Positions 63,164 through 64,000 of a DNA stretch of 64,000 bases are shown in pieces. The number at the start of each line of letters is the position of its first letter. The stretch's first letter is position 1. The position numbers were made by a program, and so were the translations under genes. Source of the DNA: Bacillus sp. B-jedd (lineage in GTDB: Bacteria > Bacillota > Bacilli > Bacillales > Cytobacillaceae); NCBI RefSeq assembly GCF_000821085.1, contig NZ_CCXR01000001.1, forward strand, positions 889,001 through 953,000. Direction: 5' to 3'. The notes under the pieces are model-generated. The model had not been told where the DNA came from, did no database searches, and saw only the letters and a program-made list of their open reading frames with translations.

Positions 63164-64000
63164 ATGAGTTCATGGAAAAACCCGATTCTGTTATTGGCGG
63201 GGATTGGCGTTTCATATTTAGGCAGCTGGATTTATTTGATTGCCCTGAATATTGCCGTCCTGGATTTAACCGGATCGGCTGCAGCAGTCGCTGGCCTGTA
63301 CATTATCAGGCCAATCGCGGTGTTAATCACAAACACTTGGTCGGGCAGTGTCATTGACCGGGTAAACAAACGGAAGTTGATGATCGCAACCGACATAGTC
63401 AGGGGACTATTGGTCATCATCATTCCTTTTACGGATTCACTTTGGCTTATTTACTTTATTATGCTGTTAATTAACGTGGCTGGAGCGTTTTTCGGACCTA
63501 GCTCGACCGTTTATATTGCAAAATTGGTCCCTGAAGAAAACCGCCAGCGCTTTAATTCGATCATGAGCATGACAGCATCTGGCGCGTTCCTGCTCGGACC
63601 GGCGATTGCCGGAGCGCTCATCATGTTGGCCGGAACGGACATCTGCATCATTATCAATGCCATTTCATTTATCATCTGTGCTTTCTTTATTTACCTTTTG
63701 CCTAATGTCGATGAAGAGAATCAGGATGCAAGGGAGCGGATTCGGCTCGAAACATTGGTCCAGGATTGGAAGGCAGTCAGAAACTTTGTTAAAGGCGCTC
63801 AGCTATTCATCGCCATTTATTTACTGTACCAGGGAGCGACCTTAATTGGTTACGCGCTTGACCCGCAGGAAGTAACGTTCATTAAAAAACATCTTGCCCT
63901 ATCGACACAGGATTATGGTTTGATAGTCAGTATCACGGGAGTTGGCGCGCTGGCCGGATCATCTGTCGCTGCGATGGCGGCGAAGAAAATCCCGCTGAAA
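63164..64000 (+). CDS. MFS transporter, 3' end outside window
   Basis: The frame is open from ATG 63164 (GGTGAGGG upstream) to the window end, at least 279 codons. Hydrophobic spans alternate with short loops, including SGSVIDRVNKRKLMIATDIVRG, which is MFS motif A, and SSTVYIAKLVPEENRQRFNSIMSM, typical of the MFS_3 (macrolide-efflux-like) exporters. Substrate unknown. Confidence 0.85.
   Translation, partial: MSSWKNPILLLAGIGVSYLGSWIYLIALNIAVLDLTGSAAAVAGLYIIRPIAVLITNTWSGSVIDRVNKRKLMIATDIVRGLLVIIIPFTDSLWLIYFIMLLINVAGAFFGPSSTVYIAKLVPEENRQRFNSIMSMTASGAFLLGPAIAGALIMLAGTDICIIINAISFIICAFFIYLLPNVDEENQDARERIRLETLVQDWKAVRNFVKGAQLFIAIYLLYQGATLIGYALDPQEVTFIKKHLALSTQDYGLIVSITGVGALAGSSVAAMAAKKIPLK

Overview
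The window is a chromosomal segment of an endospore-forming Bacillaceae bacterium. Evidence: spore genes (cotO, cotZ, spoVAC/AD/AE, spoVIF, a YjcZ-type peptide), Spx/MecA/SpxH/CoiA, a tryptophan T-box, and a gene order that follows the yja-yjb-yjc region of Bacillus subtilis as I remember it. From about 45.7 kb onward that synteny ends. The mid-40s GC impression and the gene content fit Mesobacillus, Cytobacillus or relatives; the genus is inference.

Layout. 0-4 kb: a gene tail, a small reverse gene, fabH and fabF behind a FapR operator, and yjaZ. 4.1-10.3 kb: the App oligopeptide ABC transporter (appD-F-A-B-C). 10.4-12.8 kb: a small membrane protein, yjbA, and trpS with its T-box. 13-19.1 kb: a second oligopeptide transporter (oppA-B-C-D-F). 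19.2-28.7 kb: a proteolysis, redox and competence block with spx, mecA, cls, coiA, pepF, the sRNA RoxS (RsaE) with a Rex-like box, spxH and a truncated haemoglobin. 28.8-34.5 kb: yjbK, yjbL, relQ, nadK, yjbO, prpE and fabI, the last with its own FapR site. 34.6-40.3 kb: spore coat and spore membrane genes. 40.4-46.7 kb: two GNAT acetyltransferases (a third, the YjdJ-like protein, closes the block), the helicase yjcD, a 51-bp minisatellite, yjcG, yjcH and a PgpA-like gene. 47.5-53.4 kb: cydABCD (bd oxidase plus CydDC exporter). 53.5-64 kb: a mixed accessory stretch with WYL, RDD, M14 peptidase, DUF2785, MarR with MFS, nucleotidyltransferase, cupin, and an MFS gene cut by the window end.

How the genes connect. 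Spx is handed to ClpXP by SpxH, and MecA is the ClpC adaptor that also restrains ComK. RoxS, under a Rex-like box, sits between pepF and spxH, and cydABCD, another classical Rex target, lies 20 kb away. fabH-fabF and fabI each carry a FapR site, linking initiation, elongation and the enoyl reductase step. The two peptide transporters supply peptides that pepF can trim.

Beyond ordinary genes I found: a strongly over-represented palindromic decamer (TTTTGCAAAA, 17 copies, none in the first 24 kb); two families of structured dispersed repeats, four copies in all; two AT-rich arrays phased at about 20.5 bp; and the minisatellite, which stays open in several frames on both strands. I see no prophage, insertion sequence, CRISPR array, rRNA or tRNA. 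I did not find a clearly new multi-gene system. The decamer, the phased arrays and the minisatellite are the least explained signals.
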